The notes: a model not told the origin generated them from the letters alone. Counted from the first letter of the stretch, positions 47,954 through 57,740 are shown. The stretch is 64,000 nt of DNA from Brevipalpus yothersi (GCA_003956705.1 QZCP01000072.1:2900-66899), one strand, 5' to 3'. Translations and numbers: made by a program.

Positions 47954-48928
47954 ATGATTTGCAAAACTTTCCAGTTTGTGTTCCTTTTGCTGAGTGCTAT
48001 CATCGTTTATTTATCAATTGGAATTGTGACAATTGTCCTTCATAAAGAGCTCTTGATGCAATCAATAGAGTATAAACAAGAATTTCATTCTGAAACTGAT
48101 GATTTCTTCATCGTTCTGCCAAGTAACACTGAAAGCCCTGATGGTTTTGATTACAACAGATTATGTTCCTACACAGTGAATTTGCCTAAGAATCTATCGC
48201 TTCATGGCAACTGGTATGTGGGGCTCACTGAAATTTCATATACAAAGAGCTGGGTCCAGCGATCAAATGGGCAGTCACTTGGTATCACTAAGAGAGGGAA
48301 ATATTATGATACCGGACGTATAATCCCTCAAGATCAGATGAGTATCCCAGGATTAGTTGGCTGGATCAATGATACACTCCAGGACGTCTGGCAAACCAGT
48401 TCAGATTTTATAGGAGAGGATGAGGCCAAGCAGACTGCTCCCTCTCTAGGCTTCACAACGCAATCACCAGTGATCAGCGTTAGTCCGGGGGTTGTTCTAT
48501 CCAAGAAAGGAGAAGTGACTTATTACTGGCCAGACATGGGTGATGAAATGAACCAGATTCTTGGTCTTCCGACACCTCTACATGCCAGTCCTGAGAAGAT
48601 GGAATCAAGCATAATAGTGAATGGTATGAAAAAACCAGACCTAGCTACAGGAATCGATGCTCTCTATATTTACAGTGATGTTGTTACACCCACCATAGTG
48701 GGTGATAGTTTCTCGCCTATCCTGAGAGTGATACCTGTAACTCGATCAATTGAGTTTGGTGAGAATGTGGATGTGGTGTTCCCTCATCCATATTATTATA
48801 GAGTGAGCAAGAGGGAGTTGAACACGATTACTATAAATATCAAGGATGGAACTGGATCTTTAGTCCCATTTGGGTTTGGTCGTGTGATAGTTACGTTACA
48901 TTTCAAAAAATGGAAGACTACTACATAA
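47954..48928 (+). CDS. Polinton minor capsid protein (penton-like)
   Basis: The penton-like single jelly-roll protein expected at the capsid vertices. The typical N-terminal region is present: DDFFIVLPSNTE, then CSYTVNLPKNLSLHGNWYVG and LTEISYTKSW. From the first ATG (47954) the protein has 324 aa, with a hydrophobic segment at residues 7-30 (FQFVFLLLSAIIVYLSIG) not normally seen in this family. An in-frame ATG at 48056 (residue 35) would give a conventional ~290-aa penton. Both starts are possible and I favour the second for a virion protein. The C-terminus overlaps the next gene by 19 bp in another frame. Confidence 0.85.
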   Translation: MICKTFQFVFLLLSAIIVYLSIGIVTIVLHKELLMQSIEYKQEFHSETDDFFIVLPSNTESPDGFDYNRLCSYTVNLPKNLSLHGNWYVGLTEISYTKSWVQRSNGQSLGITKRGKYYDTGRIIPQDQMSIPGLVGWINDTLQDVWQTSSDFIGEDEAKQTAPSLGFTTQSPVISVSPGVVLSKKGEVTYYWPDMGDEMNQILGLPTPLHASPEKMESSIIVNGMKKPDLATGIDALYIYSDVVTPTIVGDSFSPILRVIPVTRSIEFGENVDVVFPHPYYYRVSKRELNTITINIKDGTGSLVPFGFGRVIVTLHFKKWKTTT

Positions 48929-49419
48929 ATCAAGCTGGAAATGGAATTTCTCTACAAGCATTTCATGGCACAAGGTATCAGAAGGGACATGGGTTCTTTG
49001 GAAGACTAATCTCTAGAACTGTGTTGCCACTTCTCCGGTATCTCGGTGGTAAAATTTTTGAAACAGGGAAAAATATTTATGGAGATATGGAATCAGGTAT
49101 CAGTTTAGAAGATGCTTTCAAAACTAGAGGCCTCGATACGCTACAAACTATCGTCAATGATGGAATCACAAATCTACGCCAAAAAGGGAACGGTATAAAA
49201 CGGGGGCCCGTGAAGAAGAGAGTTCAATCTAGCTCCAGATCTTGTAGGAGTAAGACTAAATCTAAGAAAACGAAATCTTCTGTCAAGAAAATAGCCTCAT
49301 CCAGCAGAAAACTCTCAACCAAGAAGAAAAGATCTACAAAAAAGAAAATTGTGAAGAAAAAGAGATTCGTGAAGAAGAACACTCTGAAACCAATAACTAG
49401 TATACCTGATTTTCTGTGA
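48910..49419 (+). CDS. basic minor virion protein (core/pVI-like)
   Basis: 169 aa, starting 19 bp before the penton stop. The first 35 residues are glycine/aromatic (YYINQAGNGISLQAFHGTRY). A segment at about 30-85 can form amphipathic helices (FFGRLISRTVLPLLRYLGG, then GDMESGISLEDAFKTRGLD). This block is typical of a Polinton and adenovirus-like minor virion protein. From residue about 95 to 160 the chain is almost entirely K, R and S, suited to coating packaged DNA, and it ends ITSIPDFL. The position between penton and major capsid genes matches other Polintons. Membrane disruption during entry is known for adenovirus protein VI, but for this protein it is only inference. Confidence 0.82.
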   Translation: MEDYYINQAGNGISLQAFHGTRYQKGHGFFGRLISRTVLPLLRYLGGKIFETGKNIYGDMESGISLEDAFKTRGLDTLQTIVNDGITNLRQKGNGIKRGPVKKRVQSSSRSCRSKTKSKKTKSSVKKIASSSRKLSTKKKRSTKKKIVKKKRFVKKNTLKPITSIPDFL

Positions 49420-49431
49420 TTAGTTAGAAAG

Positions 49432-50748
49432 ATGTCCTTAATCCACCCATTATCTTCAACTGCCATGCTCTCAGAATTGGACCTTTTCGGAGTTCCACCA
49501 ACACAGTTATCAATCGAGAAAGGATATGAAACAGAACATAGACCTCTCTCACAGTTATCACCAACATCACCAATCGAATTTGTTATCACCTCCTCTCACG
49601 ATGAATACATCTTGTTCTCCGAAAGCTATCTGATTCTGAAGTTCCAGCTCACAAACATCATGAAAAGTCCTACCGATAATGACCCTGCTGATATATGGAC
49701 TGGAATCAATTTCACACAAAATCTGCTTGGTAGTATGTTTGAATCATGCAAGCTCGTAATTGGGAACAAGGAGATTACATTCTCTTCTGGCAACTACGCT
49801 TGGCGTTCATATCTTGAAGCCCTACTGGGATATAGCCATGAATCGAAATTTTCCCATCTATCCAGTGGTGGATATTTCCACTCTGATGATTCTATTCTCA
49901 AATTCAAATCCTCCTTTGTACCAAAATCTGGCGAAGACAAAACAAAGAGCAAAGTTATAACTCTCCTGGGTAAACTAAACCTCGACTTCACATTCCAAGA
50001 GCGAGCTCTTCTGGGAGGTGCGGATATTAGAATTCATCTAATGCCTAATGATCCTAAATTTTACGTGAAAGCAAACCGGAACTTGTCTTTCGATGTTAAT
50101 TTTTTATCATGCTCATTCATGGCATACCGTCTGAAAGCGACGCCTCAGATGAGCAATGCACACAGTAAAGCTCTTCTGGTGGCTCCGATGAAATATCCAA
50201 TAACGCGAACTGAAGTGAAGAGCATCAGCATCAGCTCAGGTATTTCAGATGTGAATCTTGACAATATTGTCATAGGACAGCTGCCCCGTAGAGTCATAAT
50301 TGGTATGGTTAAACGGGACAATTTTAGCCCGACAGCCATAACTGCGGAAGATAATTTCAAGTTTGAGAATTTTGGAGTGAAATATCTTGCAATGAACGCT
50401 GATGGTATTCAATATCCTTCTAAGCCATACACACCTAACTTCGAAGCAAATGATTACATCAGAGAATATTATGGTTTATTCCAAGCGCTGAACCAGAATG
50501 GTACTTACGGAACAATAACGCTCGATAGATTCGAGTATAAAGATGGGAAAACTCTATTTGGTTTCAATCTCACTCCAGATCTCTCCAGTGGTGGTCATCA
50601 TTTGAACCCTATAAAACGTGGGGCATTGAATCTCGCTCTCAAATTCAGCAGACCTCTCGAACAGCCAATAACTGTGATAGCTCTCTGTGAATTTGATAAT
50701 TTGATCCAGATCGCAGCTGATCGCTCTGTAGCTACTGATTATATTTAA
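49432..50748 (+). CDS. Polinton major capsid protein (double jelly-roll)
   Basis: 438 aa, the right length for the double jelly-roll hexon-like shell protein. The N-terminus carries the family signature: SELDLFGVPPTQLSIEKGY and SPIEFVITSSHDEYI, followed by a strand-rich chain with RSYLEALLGY. The ATG at 49432 lies 12 bp after the previous stop in a good context (agaaagatg), and the TAA is one base before the protease ATG. No breaks are visible. Such genes are the main evidence that Polintons can form virions; whether this one does cannot be told from sequence. Confidence 0.93.
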   Translation: MSLIHPLSSTAMLSELDLFGVPPTQLSIEKGYETEHRPLSQLSPTSPIEFVITSSHDEYILFSESYLILKFQLTNIMKSPTDNDPADIWTGINFTQNLLGSMFESCKLVIGNKEITFSSGNYAWRSYLEALLGYSHESKFSHLSSGGYFHSDDSILKFKSSFVPKSGEDKTKSKVITLLGKLNLDFTFQERALLGGADIRIHLMPNDPKFYVKANRNLSFDVNFLSCSFMAYRLKATPQMSNAHSKALLVAPMKYPITRTEVKSISISSGISDVNLDNIVIGQLPRRVIIGMVKRDNFSPTAITAEDNFKFENFGVKYLAMNADGIQYPSKPYTPNFEANDYIREYYGLFQALNQNGTYGTITLDRFEYKDGKTLFGFNLTPDLSSGGHHLNPIKRGALNLALKFSRPLEQPITVIALCEFDNLIQIAADRSVATDYI

Positions 50749-50749
50749 A

Positions 50750-51190
50750 ATGTATAGTGGGGAAATAAATTCACTCTTAGCAGATATACCAGATTTTCTT
50801 GGTGTTTTTCCACGCGATAAGATTCCAAGACCACAGAGGCTACCTGCTTTCTATGTGGTCAATTATGACTCCAGTGCTGGACCTGGAGAACACTGGATAG
50901 CAATCCATCTCCTGAATGGTGGGAAAGGAGAGTACTTCGATCCATTTGGTTTACCACCACTTCATGAAGATTTGCGTGAGTTCATGCAGAAAAATTGTAG
51001 CAGATGGCAGTATAGTGTTAAAGACATTCAACATGCGCAGTCAATGAGATGTGGTAGCTTCTGCGTTGACTTCATTAGAGAGCGCTCCCAAGGCACGCCC
51101 TATCGAACATATCTCTCTAGATATAAAAGAGCTTCTCTCTTAAATGACTCTAGAGTGGTCAGGTTGGCGAAAAGGAGAAAGTTACAATAA
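50750..51190 (+). CDS. adenain-type cysteine protease (capsid maturation)
   Basis: A compact 146-aa protease of the Ulp1/adenovirus endopeptidase clan that would process virion precursors. Catalytic residues are visible in the usual order: H48 (GEHWIAIH), D64 (EYFDPFG), Q94 (DIQHAQ, oxyanion hole) and C101 (MRCGSFC). It starts one base after the major capsid stop. The C-terminal basic tail (RLAKRRKLQ) could bind DNA, a known cofactor of the adenovirus enzyme, though that is inference here. It is intact and short but within the family range. Confidence 0.92.
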   Translation: MYSGEINSLLADIPDFLGVFPRDKIPRPQRLPAFYVVNYDSSAGPGEHWIAIHLLNGGKGEYFDPFGLPPLHEDLREFMQKNCSRWQYSVKDIQHAQSMRCGSFCVDFIRERSQGTPYRTYLSRYKRASLLNDSRVVRLAKRRKLQ

Positions 51191-51205
51191 GTGCAAATTC
51201 CAACA

Positions 51206-51370
51206 ATGTCAGCTGCCAGTTCACCCAAATCTGCGGGTTTATCTAAATTGTTCAAGTCATCCAAAGCATGTCCGAAGAAAATGCTCCTGGAGATGACTCC
51301 GGAGACGATTGTGAAGTTGATTTGCATTAAATTTTCTCCATTAAAAAAAATTGATTACCATTTTATTTGA
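51206..51370 (+). CDS. possible small basic protein, 54 aa
   Basis: A short frame 15 bp after the protease stop, on the same strand, with a reasonable start context (caacaatg). The product is Ser/Lys-rich at the start (SPKSAGLSKLFKSSK) with a more hydrophobic second half (IVKLICIKF). It fills nearly all the space before the convergent polymerase stop at 51383. I do not recognise it. Close packing and an open frame through AT-rich DNA are the only support, so it could be chance. Confidence 0.35.
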   Translation: MSAASSPKSAGLSKLFKSSKACPKKMLLEMTPETIVKLICIKFSPLKKIDYHFI

Positions 51371-51382
51371 TCATTTTTATTC

Positions 51383-54300
51383 TCATCGTGGACAATAACC
51401 ATAAGGTAAAGTTGAGAGACCATCAAGTCTTCTCTTATCACTAACCACTCGATAAATTTTTTCAATGACCTCGCTATAAACAATATGTGAAGCTGATGTT
51501 GTTCTTATTCGGAATTGAGGAATATTCAAAGTATACGTTTCCCCCTTAGCAAACTTGTTAGCCATTTCCATCATCTTTTCAAAATTGATTATATCCAGAG
51601 CTTGTGCTGACAGTCTTATACCTTTGGCCTTTATATCCACCTTGGTACTCCCATCAGGGAGTTGGATCTCATATCCATAGTTTTTAGGCCCTAGTGATGT
51701 GAATTTCATGCACTTTGCATCAGATCCATACTTTGATAATTCATCTGTTAGCTCTCCAAGAAAGTCTCCAGTTGGAATTGCTGGATCTGTATCTCTCTGA
51801 ACGAACACAACTGAATCAGTGTCGAAGTATAGTACTCTACCTTGCCTTTCTGACTCTATCTTCCTAATAAGCTTGTAAAGCTTGACTCTGGCATAAGCGG
51901 TCACGAAAGATGCCACAGCAATGTTTCTCACGGCAAAATTCTCATCGTCTTCATCCAAGACATACTTGCATTGTAGAAGAGTTGTCTGGTCGGTTGGGTT
52001 ACATTCTGCTTGGATCTGTATTGAGGTGTCATTCAAAATGCTCCAATAGTCACTGAAATCAGTTATCAAGCAAGTTTTTGTTTGATTGGGCTTCATTGCA
52101 AATCTACCCCATAGACTATTCAGCATCAGTTTAGCTAGAAATCTCTTGCCCTCATTCTTTTTTATTTGTTCTCGATCCAAATCTATATTCTCTCTATCCT
52201 TGTACATTTTAATGTAATTGTCCATATCCTCGTCAGTGTTGACCCATTGTGGCTTGCCACTAGCTTGCTGCTTCTCTTTCAGGAACATTGCGATGTATTT
52301 CTTGAAGATATTTTCCTTCTCCTTCTGATAGTGGTGTACCTCCAGTATATCGAGAATTTGATACCCCATTTTCAAGGCTAGTTTGAGTTCTGGAGTTGCC
52401 CATGTTCCATGGATAGCTCTAGCCTGATCCGAATGCTCACATTTCCCTTGATTTCGTTCTTGACAACATCTCGAGCACAAAGCAAACATGAGCTTACCAT
52501 GAATTTTCATTGGTAAAACGGGAATGAAGAGATCCTTGGGAGCTAGTACAGTGCACTTGACGAATCCAAAGTAGGTATCCAAGGTATAATTGAATTTTTG
52601 TCTTATAATCTTCGGGTGACCATAGGGGAAATTTTTCGAGTTCAATACACTTGGGTATAGACTTGTGAAGTCATAGTACTTGATTTGCTCTCCATCTCTA
52701 CATTGGTACAAAAAACTTATGTTGTTTGTACGACCACCAAAGAAAGCATCCTTTGTATTAATTGGCCCCAAATCTTTCAATCTCTGATAGTATCTGCGTC
52801 TCTCATTGAAGATACTCTGCTGGTGTTGCGATAGGTCTTTTAATTGATGGCTCCAGAAAGGAACAACTCTATACCTGAGATTGGTGAGATAATCTTCTTT
52901 TTCTTTGGTGTCTCTCAATAACTCTCCCATACACTTCTTGCTTACATTGTTGATTTGAGATTTATTGGGGAAACATTCATCACAACCATGGTAATAGCAG
53001 CCATTGTACTCAAATACCTCCCCTGTATCCATACAAAACCCATCAACGAAATAAGGACCAATCTTCTGTTCTCTTCTTATTATTATGTTACGCGTTGATT
53101 CCACCATATCAATCCATGCCTGAGCTTCAACTGAGTTGTTACGACCTGAATAGCCTTTCGGAGGAGTTACCGCCATGAATGAAGGCTTGAGCATGAAGGT
53201 GCGAAAAATTTCCATCGCAACAGAAGCGAGAGTGAAACATCTGGTGAGTGGATCCAATCCACACATTTCTATCTGTAGTGCACGATAATCCATCACACAC
53301 ATTCTCAGAATCAGAACATCATTTTCACAGTATCTTATGAGTTCCTCTTTGAGATTCCATTGAGAATTCTTATTCTCCTCGTACCACTGGAAGAATTCAA
53401 ATTTTTTGCTTTCTTTCATCAGTTCAGGACTGAAATAGCTTGAATCAGGAAGCCTACCAACATAATTCTGGTTCTCTCTGGTGTTGAATCGGTGAGGAAA
53501 CATACCTTTTGCAACAATAGACGAATCCAATCCGAAGGTCTTTGGGAGAGCATCCAATGGCAGTTGAAAGAATGATAAAGAGTCCAGAAACCGAACATTT
53601 CCCACATCTATTTTGAGTATCTTGTTACCGTTGAGGATTGGTCTGAGGTCAGTGAGATTTCTACTGAACATATCTCTGAATATGAAATGAGCATCATAAC
53701 CTCTACTATTATGAGCAATCACCAAAACTCTCCCCTTCTCAGCGGCAAGCTTCTTTGCTAAATCCTCCAAAACGTAATCCATGAAGCTCTTTATGCAACC
53801 TTCACCATAAAAAATGAATTTAAATTCGCCACATATGTCACAATAGTTCTGTTTTGTTCTTGATATGAAGTTATAGCATGTATCACAAACAACCTCAGCA
53901 ACCAATAGGATAGGAACATGCATGAGTCTCCCATCCATACTCTCTTGAACTGATTCAATATCATAGAATACTAGCGCTTTTGGTTGTTTGTCTTCTTCAA
54001 TCAGTTTATCCAGTTTCAGTGGAGTAAGATAACAATAATGAGGAGAGTCTCTGTATTCGATACCACACTTTGAGCAATGATAGAAAAAGCACTTATGCTT
54101 ATCCTTAGCTGGAGTATATTCTACCAGACATTTCCGGCATTTCAACTTGATTGAACAGATACCATTATTTTTGTGGTTTGCTAAACATCTTTGCCCGTGA
54201 AACTGTCGGTAGCAATCCCCACATTTAACTCCTCTTGAAGGATAGGTAGGTCTTGTACATGCTGGAGCTGAATGACATTGCTTGCATCCACCTGGACAAA

Positions 54301-55549
54301 TATGACTTGGAACATTACTTGGGAACCAGCAATCTATGCACATATAGTAGCGATTGAAGTATGATGGTAGCTTTGTTATCAAGTTGTAGTGGCCTGTATT
54401 ATCTTCTTCATCATCTGGATAGAGCTCAAGACAAATCAATTTGGGTGCAGGACCACTAGCATATACCTTGCGAAGGTTACGTGCATCAACAACACTGATT
54501 CTATAATCAGCCCCTAGATATTTTTGAACTCTATCCATATCACCAATTCGTAATTTATCAGCAGGATCAAGTCCAATTGATTGACAAATATCATATGCTT
54601 GATCTCTATATTGGCCATTATTATGGACTATTTGTGTTTGGATTTTCCATCTTTTCTTGCTCTCAATTGATCCATCAAATGTATCTGCTCTGAATTTGCC
54701 AAGAAGAATAGCCCGTAAACCACAAAAGTTGTCTTTATTTCTTATCTCTACCACACTACGCTTTTCCTTGGATCTTTCACTGATAGTCTTTGGTGGTGAA
54801 TTCTTGACGCTGTGATCACCACCTTCTCCTCCAATGTTCCTGATTAATCTCACTACCACAGTGATTTCACCATCGTTGAGCAAATCCGAATTAGACTGAG
54901 CAAGAGATTTTAATCTTCTTGAAAAAGCTTCTCTATTGAAATCTTGACGCAGAAAATTTATGTAAATTGGTGGATTAAGAGAGTGATGCTCAATAGTTAC
55001 TGTGATTCTATCCGAGAGCCCAGCATCATTCAAATATTCTTGCATGAATTCTTCATAGAAGTTATCTATTGATTCACTTATGGATGCAAGATCAGCGAAC
55101 GTGGATAGATTATGTCTAAGAGAGTATTTGCTTTCCCATTGGTTTCTGTGAAAAGCACCATTATAAGGCACTTCATATCTACTATTGAAAATGAAATCAA
55201 GTGCAGGTTCATCCTGGGAGGCTGACTGTCTATCTACATTTGGTCTAACTCTCTTTGCAGGTTGACCACCTTTATCATTGCCGTGTTTGGCTGCTTCCAT
55301 CAAAACATCATTCACATTTCGAACTGAGTTTCCACCTCTTTGTTCAATGGGATATCGCTTTGCATGTTGATCCATATTGACAGATGCGGGTTCTTTCTCT
55401 TGCGAGTCAATTTGAATATCTGGTAACAAACTTGTAGGCTTCTTTCTTTGTGAGATCCCTTGGCTTACTGGAAACGAAATATTTGGTTCATTTTCTTGGT
55501 TCTCAACTGATGATAATTGCTCCTCTACTTCTTGAGAATTTATGATCAT
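51383..55549 (-). CDS. protein-primed family B DNA polymerase (pPolB)
   Basis: A 1388-aa replicase that copies the element from its ends. An N-terminal Ser/Gln-rich extension (1-120) precedes a region with NFCGLRAI (about 273), common in Polinton polymerases. A Cys/His-rich zinc-binding stretch spans about 400-520. The 3'-5' exonuclease motifs are FYDIES (~525), IAHNSRGYDAHF (~610) and YCENDVL (~740). A nuclease-like insert around 832-855 reads YFVDGF and YNGCYYHGCDEC. Polymerase motifs are A YYDFTSLYPS (~957), B KLMLNSLWGRF (~1140) and C YFDTDS (~1240). Every key acidic residue is present, so the gene looks functional. The frame is open upstream of the ATG only to a TAA about 20 codons away. 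The 8-codon frame atggataaacag... at about 55616-55590 could be an upstream ORF. Confidence 0.97.
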   Translation of the reverse strand: MIINSQEVEEQLSSVENQENEPNISFPVSQGISQRKKPTSLLPDIQIDSQEKEPASVNMDQHAKRYPIEQRGGNSVRNVNDVLMEAAKHGNDKGGQPAKRVRPNVDRQSASQDEPALDFIFNSRYEVPYNGAFHRNQWESKYSLRHNLSTFADLASISESIDNFYEEFMQEYLNDAGLSDRITVTIEHHSLNPPIYINFLRQDFNREAFSRRLKSLAQSNSDLLNDGEITVVVRLIRNIGGEGGDHSVKNSPPKTISERSKEKRSVVEIRNKDNFCGLRAILLGKFRADTFDGSIESKKRWKIQTQIVHNNGQYRDQAYDICQSIGLDPADKLRIGDMDRVQKYLGADYRISVVDARNLRKVYASGPAPKLICLELYPDDEEDNTGHYNLITKLPSYFNRYYMCIDCWFPSNVPSHICPGGCKQCHSAPACTRPTYPSRGVKCGDCYRQFHGQRCLANHKNNGICSIKLKCRKCLVEYTPAKDKHKCFFYHCSKCGIEYRDSPHYCYLTPLKLDKLIEEDKQPKALVFYDIESVQESMDGRLMHVPILLVAEVVCDTCYNFISRTKQNYCDICGEFKFIFYGEGCIKSFMDYVLEDLAKKLAAEKGRVLVIAHNSRGYDAHFIFRDMFSRNLTDLRPILNGNKILKIDVGNVRFLDSLSFFQLPLDALPKTFGLDSSIVAKGMFPHRFNTRENQNYVGRLPDSSYFSPELMKESKKFEFFQWYEENKNSQWNLKEELIRYCENDVLILRMCVMDYRALQIEMCGLDPLTRCFTLASVAMEIFRTFMLKPSFMAVTPPKGYSGRNNSVEAQAWIDMVESTRNIIIRREQKIGPYFVDGFCMDTGEVFEYNGCYYHGCDECFPNKSQINNVSKKCMGELLRDTKEKEDYLTNLRYRVVPFWSHQLKDLSQHQQSIFNERRRYYQRLKDLGPINTKDAFFGGRTNNISFLYQCRDGEQIKYYDFTSLYPSVLNSKNFPYGHPKIIRQKFNYTLDTYFGFVKCTVLAPKDLFIPVLPMKIHGKLMFALCSRCCQERNQGKCEHSDQARAIHGTWATPELKLALKMGYQILDILEVHHYQKEKENIFKKYIAMFLKEKQQASGKPQWVNTDEDMDNYIKMYKDRENIDLDREQIKKNEGKRFLAKLMLNSLWGRFAMKPNQTKTCLITDFSDYWSILNDTSIQIQAECNPTDQTTLLQCKYVLDEDDENFAVRNIAVASFVTAYARVKLYKLIRKIESERQGRVLYFDTDSVVFVQRDTDPAIPTGDFLGELTDELSKYGSDAKCMKFTSLGPKNYGYEIQLPDGSTKVDIKAKGIRLSAQALDIINFEKMMEMANKFAKGETYTLNIPQFRIRTTSASHIVYSEVIEKIYRVVSDKRRLDGLSTLPYGYCPR

Positions 55550-55704
55550 TGAAGGATCACCATTAACAGATAAAACACTCTCATCACAAATTATTGGTTT
55601 CCGATCTGTTTATCCATGAATGAATGAGGAAGAAAAAAAATTCAGGAAATCAGAATTGAGTTTATTGGTAAGAAAAAAAAACGCTGTCGTTAATTTGTCA
55701 AACT

Positions 55705-56346
55705 TCATTGGCGAGGGATGGACAAATCGATTGGGATGGAAAGAATGATATTTTTCCAGTGAAAATCAACAATTTCATAGTTCTTCCATAGCTTTTTAAT
55801 GTATTCACGATCTTCATCAGGCGTAATTGACTCTCCATTTGCGACTTTATTAGTGAGAGTCAGAATTTCCCATAAAATTTTATTTAATCGAAGGAGAAAC
55901 TTAGTGTTATCGCTGATGTGAGCGATATCCTCAATTGAATCATTGAAATGATTATTATCCATACCTTCGATGTTGCTATCGGTGCCATTTTGAGCTTCCT
56001 CTTCTTTATCTGATACTAAATCGATGGTTGAATTGTTGTTGGGAAAGGAAGGTACGATTTCAATCAAAGTCCTCGGTTGATCCATGGTATCAATTGGTGT
56101 TGATGAGCGTTGCTCAGTGAAAGTGTCCGACATGATATTGAACCTATTATCAGGTTCTACACTGAGCTCCTCATCCATGTTCACATCAGGAGTGGAATAT
56201 TCAATAGCCCGCATTGAGCCTAATGTTGAGTCAGGGATGGGAGACGATTCACTCAAATTCCAATCGGATAGTGGTGAGAGAGTAGCACAAGAGTTGTCGT
56301 TGGGTGAAGAATCTTCTGAAGCACTTGAATACCAAGGAGCAAACAT
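55705..56346 (-). CDS. unrecognised acidic Polinton protein, 213 aa
   Basis: A clean frame upstream of, and in the same direction as, the polymerase (155 bp between them). The first ~130 residues are Ser/Asp/Glu/Asn-rich and probably disordered (for example SDWNLSESSPIPDS). The last ~80 form a more ordered, helix-rich part (FLLRLNKILWEILTLTNKV, EDREYIKKLWKNYEIV). There are no catalytic motifs. An acidic disordered arm with a helical end would suit a transcription-activating or replication-accessory factor, but this is a guess. The gene next to the terminal repeat is often lineage-specific in Polintons. Confidence 0.72.
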   Translation of the reverse strand: MFAPWYSSASEDSSPNDNSCATLSPLSDWNLSESSPIPDSTLGSMRAIEYSTPDVNMDEELSVEPDNRFNIMSDTFTEQRSSTPIDTMDQPRTLIEIVPSFPNNNSTIDLVSDKEEEAQNGTDSNIEGMDNNHFNDSIEDIAHISDNTKFLLRLNKILWEILTLTNKVANGESITPDEDREYIKKLWKNYEIVDFHWKNIILSIPIDLSIPRQ

Positions 56347-57294
56347 TTTTCCAGCACAAGAAAAAAAAACTTATAGAGAGAGAAAGAGAGATTTGAAATA
56401 GGGTAAACTTAAGAAGTACCACTTTCAACAGATTGAACTGCAATGTGTCAGTTAGCTCTCTGAGTTCTGAATTTATTCTGTCCAATCACTATGGGAACAA
56501 TATTGTTAGCTAGTTCTAACCAGTTTAAAGTTGGAAAATCATAGGTATTCACTCAACTTAAAATACCAAATAGAAAAGCTAGTAGGGAAGCTTCATAATC
56601 CCTAACCTTGAGAGAAACTCTCAATAATGTCACTTTAAAAGCAAGAAGTGGGATTTAATCCTTTCTAGGAAATCAGCTACGTGACTTTCTTCATGTGTAT
56701 GCTCTTAAAAATGGGTATAATCCATAGAGATTTGAGAAAAAATTTCCCCCCAAATAACCTTTCCTTACCTTAGAAGTGGTTTTTCCACAGAACAAGATTG
56801 CTACCTTCTTTTGCAATTCTGATTGCTTTTTCAGATTCAGCGACATGGAAAACCTAGGGTGCTCCTCCCCAGAATCGGATACGGACCCAGCATGAAAGTT
56901 TTCCATAGAACAACTTTTAATTAATCTCCAAAGTGGATTTTCCACAGAGCGATTTTCTTGCCACCTTTTTCAATTCTGACTTGATTTTCTGACTCAGCGT
57001 CAAATTCCACTATGGTGCTCATCATTAGATTTCATCATTAGTTAGCATGAAAAGTACCGAAATTTTCGTGTACTACGAGGTTTGTTTCAAAATTTTATCC
57101 AGTCTCATTGTTACCTCATCTTTTAAATCCAATTATTTTCGCTCATTAAAATGCATACTATAAAGGCTGAAAACGTTGTCAGAAATGAAAAAAGATCAAT
57201 CTACAGTGCTTGGGTAAAACCCCAAGTCCCTGGAAATATCGGGGAGACGAAATATTATTCGAGGGGAATCCGATTAAATGGTTTATAAATTTAA
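56347..57294. other. Polinton right-end non-coding region
   Basis: No gene is visible. A tandem-like duplication is present: 56766-56900 and 56926-57020 both contain gatttttccacag...-type phrases around cttctttttgcaattctga or a close variant. The start of the 213-aa gene lies at 56346, so its promoter should be near 56350-56450. Confidence 0.5.
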
Positions 57295-57625
57295 NNNNNN
57301 NNNNNNNNNNNNNNNNNNNNNNNNNNNNNNNNNNNNNNNNNNNNNNNNNNNNNNNNNNNNNNNNNNNNNNNNNNNNNNNNNNNNNNNNNNNNNNNNNNNN
57401 NNNNNNNNNNNNNNNNNNNNNNNNNNNNNNNNNNNNNNNNNNNNNNNNNNNNNNNNNNNNNNNNNNNNNNNNNNNNNNNNNNNNNNNNNNNNNNNNNNNN
57501 NNNNNNNNNNNNNNNNNNNNNNNNNNNNNNNNNNNNNNNNNNNNNNNNNNNNNNNNNNNNNNNNNNNNNNNNNNNNNNNNNNNNNNNNNNNNNNNNNNNN
57601 NNNNNNNNNNNNNNNNNNNNNNNNN
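57295..57625. other. assembly gap (331 N)
   Basis: Unknown sequence just inside the right terminal repeat. Only about 115 bp separate it from the element end, so the right end is joined to the rest of the Polinton only by scaffolding. Confidence 0.99.
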
Positions 57626-57688
57626 CCTGGAACGGAAACGGAAATGAATCTTCCCTCTATATCACCTCGAGAATCCACCCACGCTTTC

Positions 57689-57740
57689 TCGCGAATAACG
57701 GGATCTGCTCACCCCTCTGCTATACCATATACCTACTACT
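57689..57740 (-). repeat. Polinton right terminal inverted repeat
   Basis: Exact inverse of 42743-42794, ending ...acctactact at 57740. Confidence 0.96.

Larger units (their letters stand above)
42743..57740. mobile_element. Polinton/Maverick element, ~15 kb
   Basis: A self-synthesising DNA transposon with virus-like genes, bounded by 52-bp inverted repeats beginning AG and ending CT. It carries the diagnostic set of family B DNA polymerase, retroviral-type integrase, packaging ATPase, adenain-type protease, and major and minor capsid proteins. Gene order from left: NADAR (+), 275-aa unknown (-), ATPase (+), two small conserved proteins (+), integrase (+), penton (+), basic protein (+), major capsid (+), protease (+), polymerase (-), 213-aa unknown (-). 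Two assembly gaps (43234-43264, 57295-57625) lie inside. The six bases outside the ends differ (attaat and gagtcc), so the expected 6-bp duplication is absent. Confidence 0.96.
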
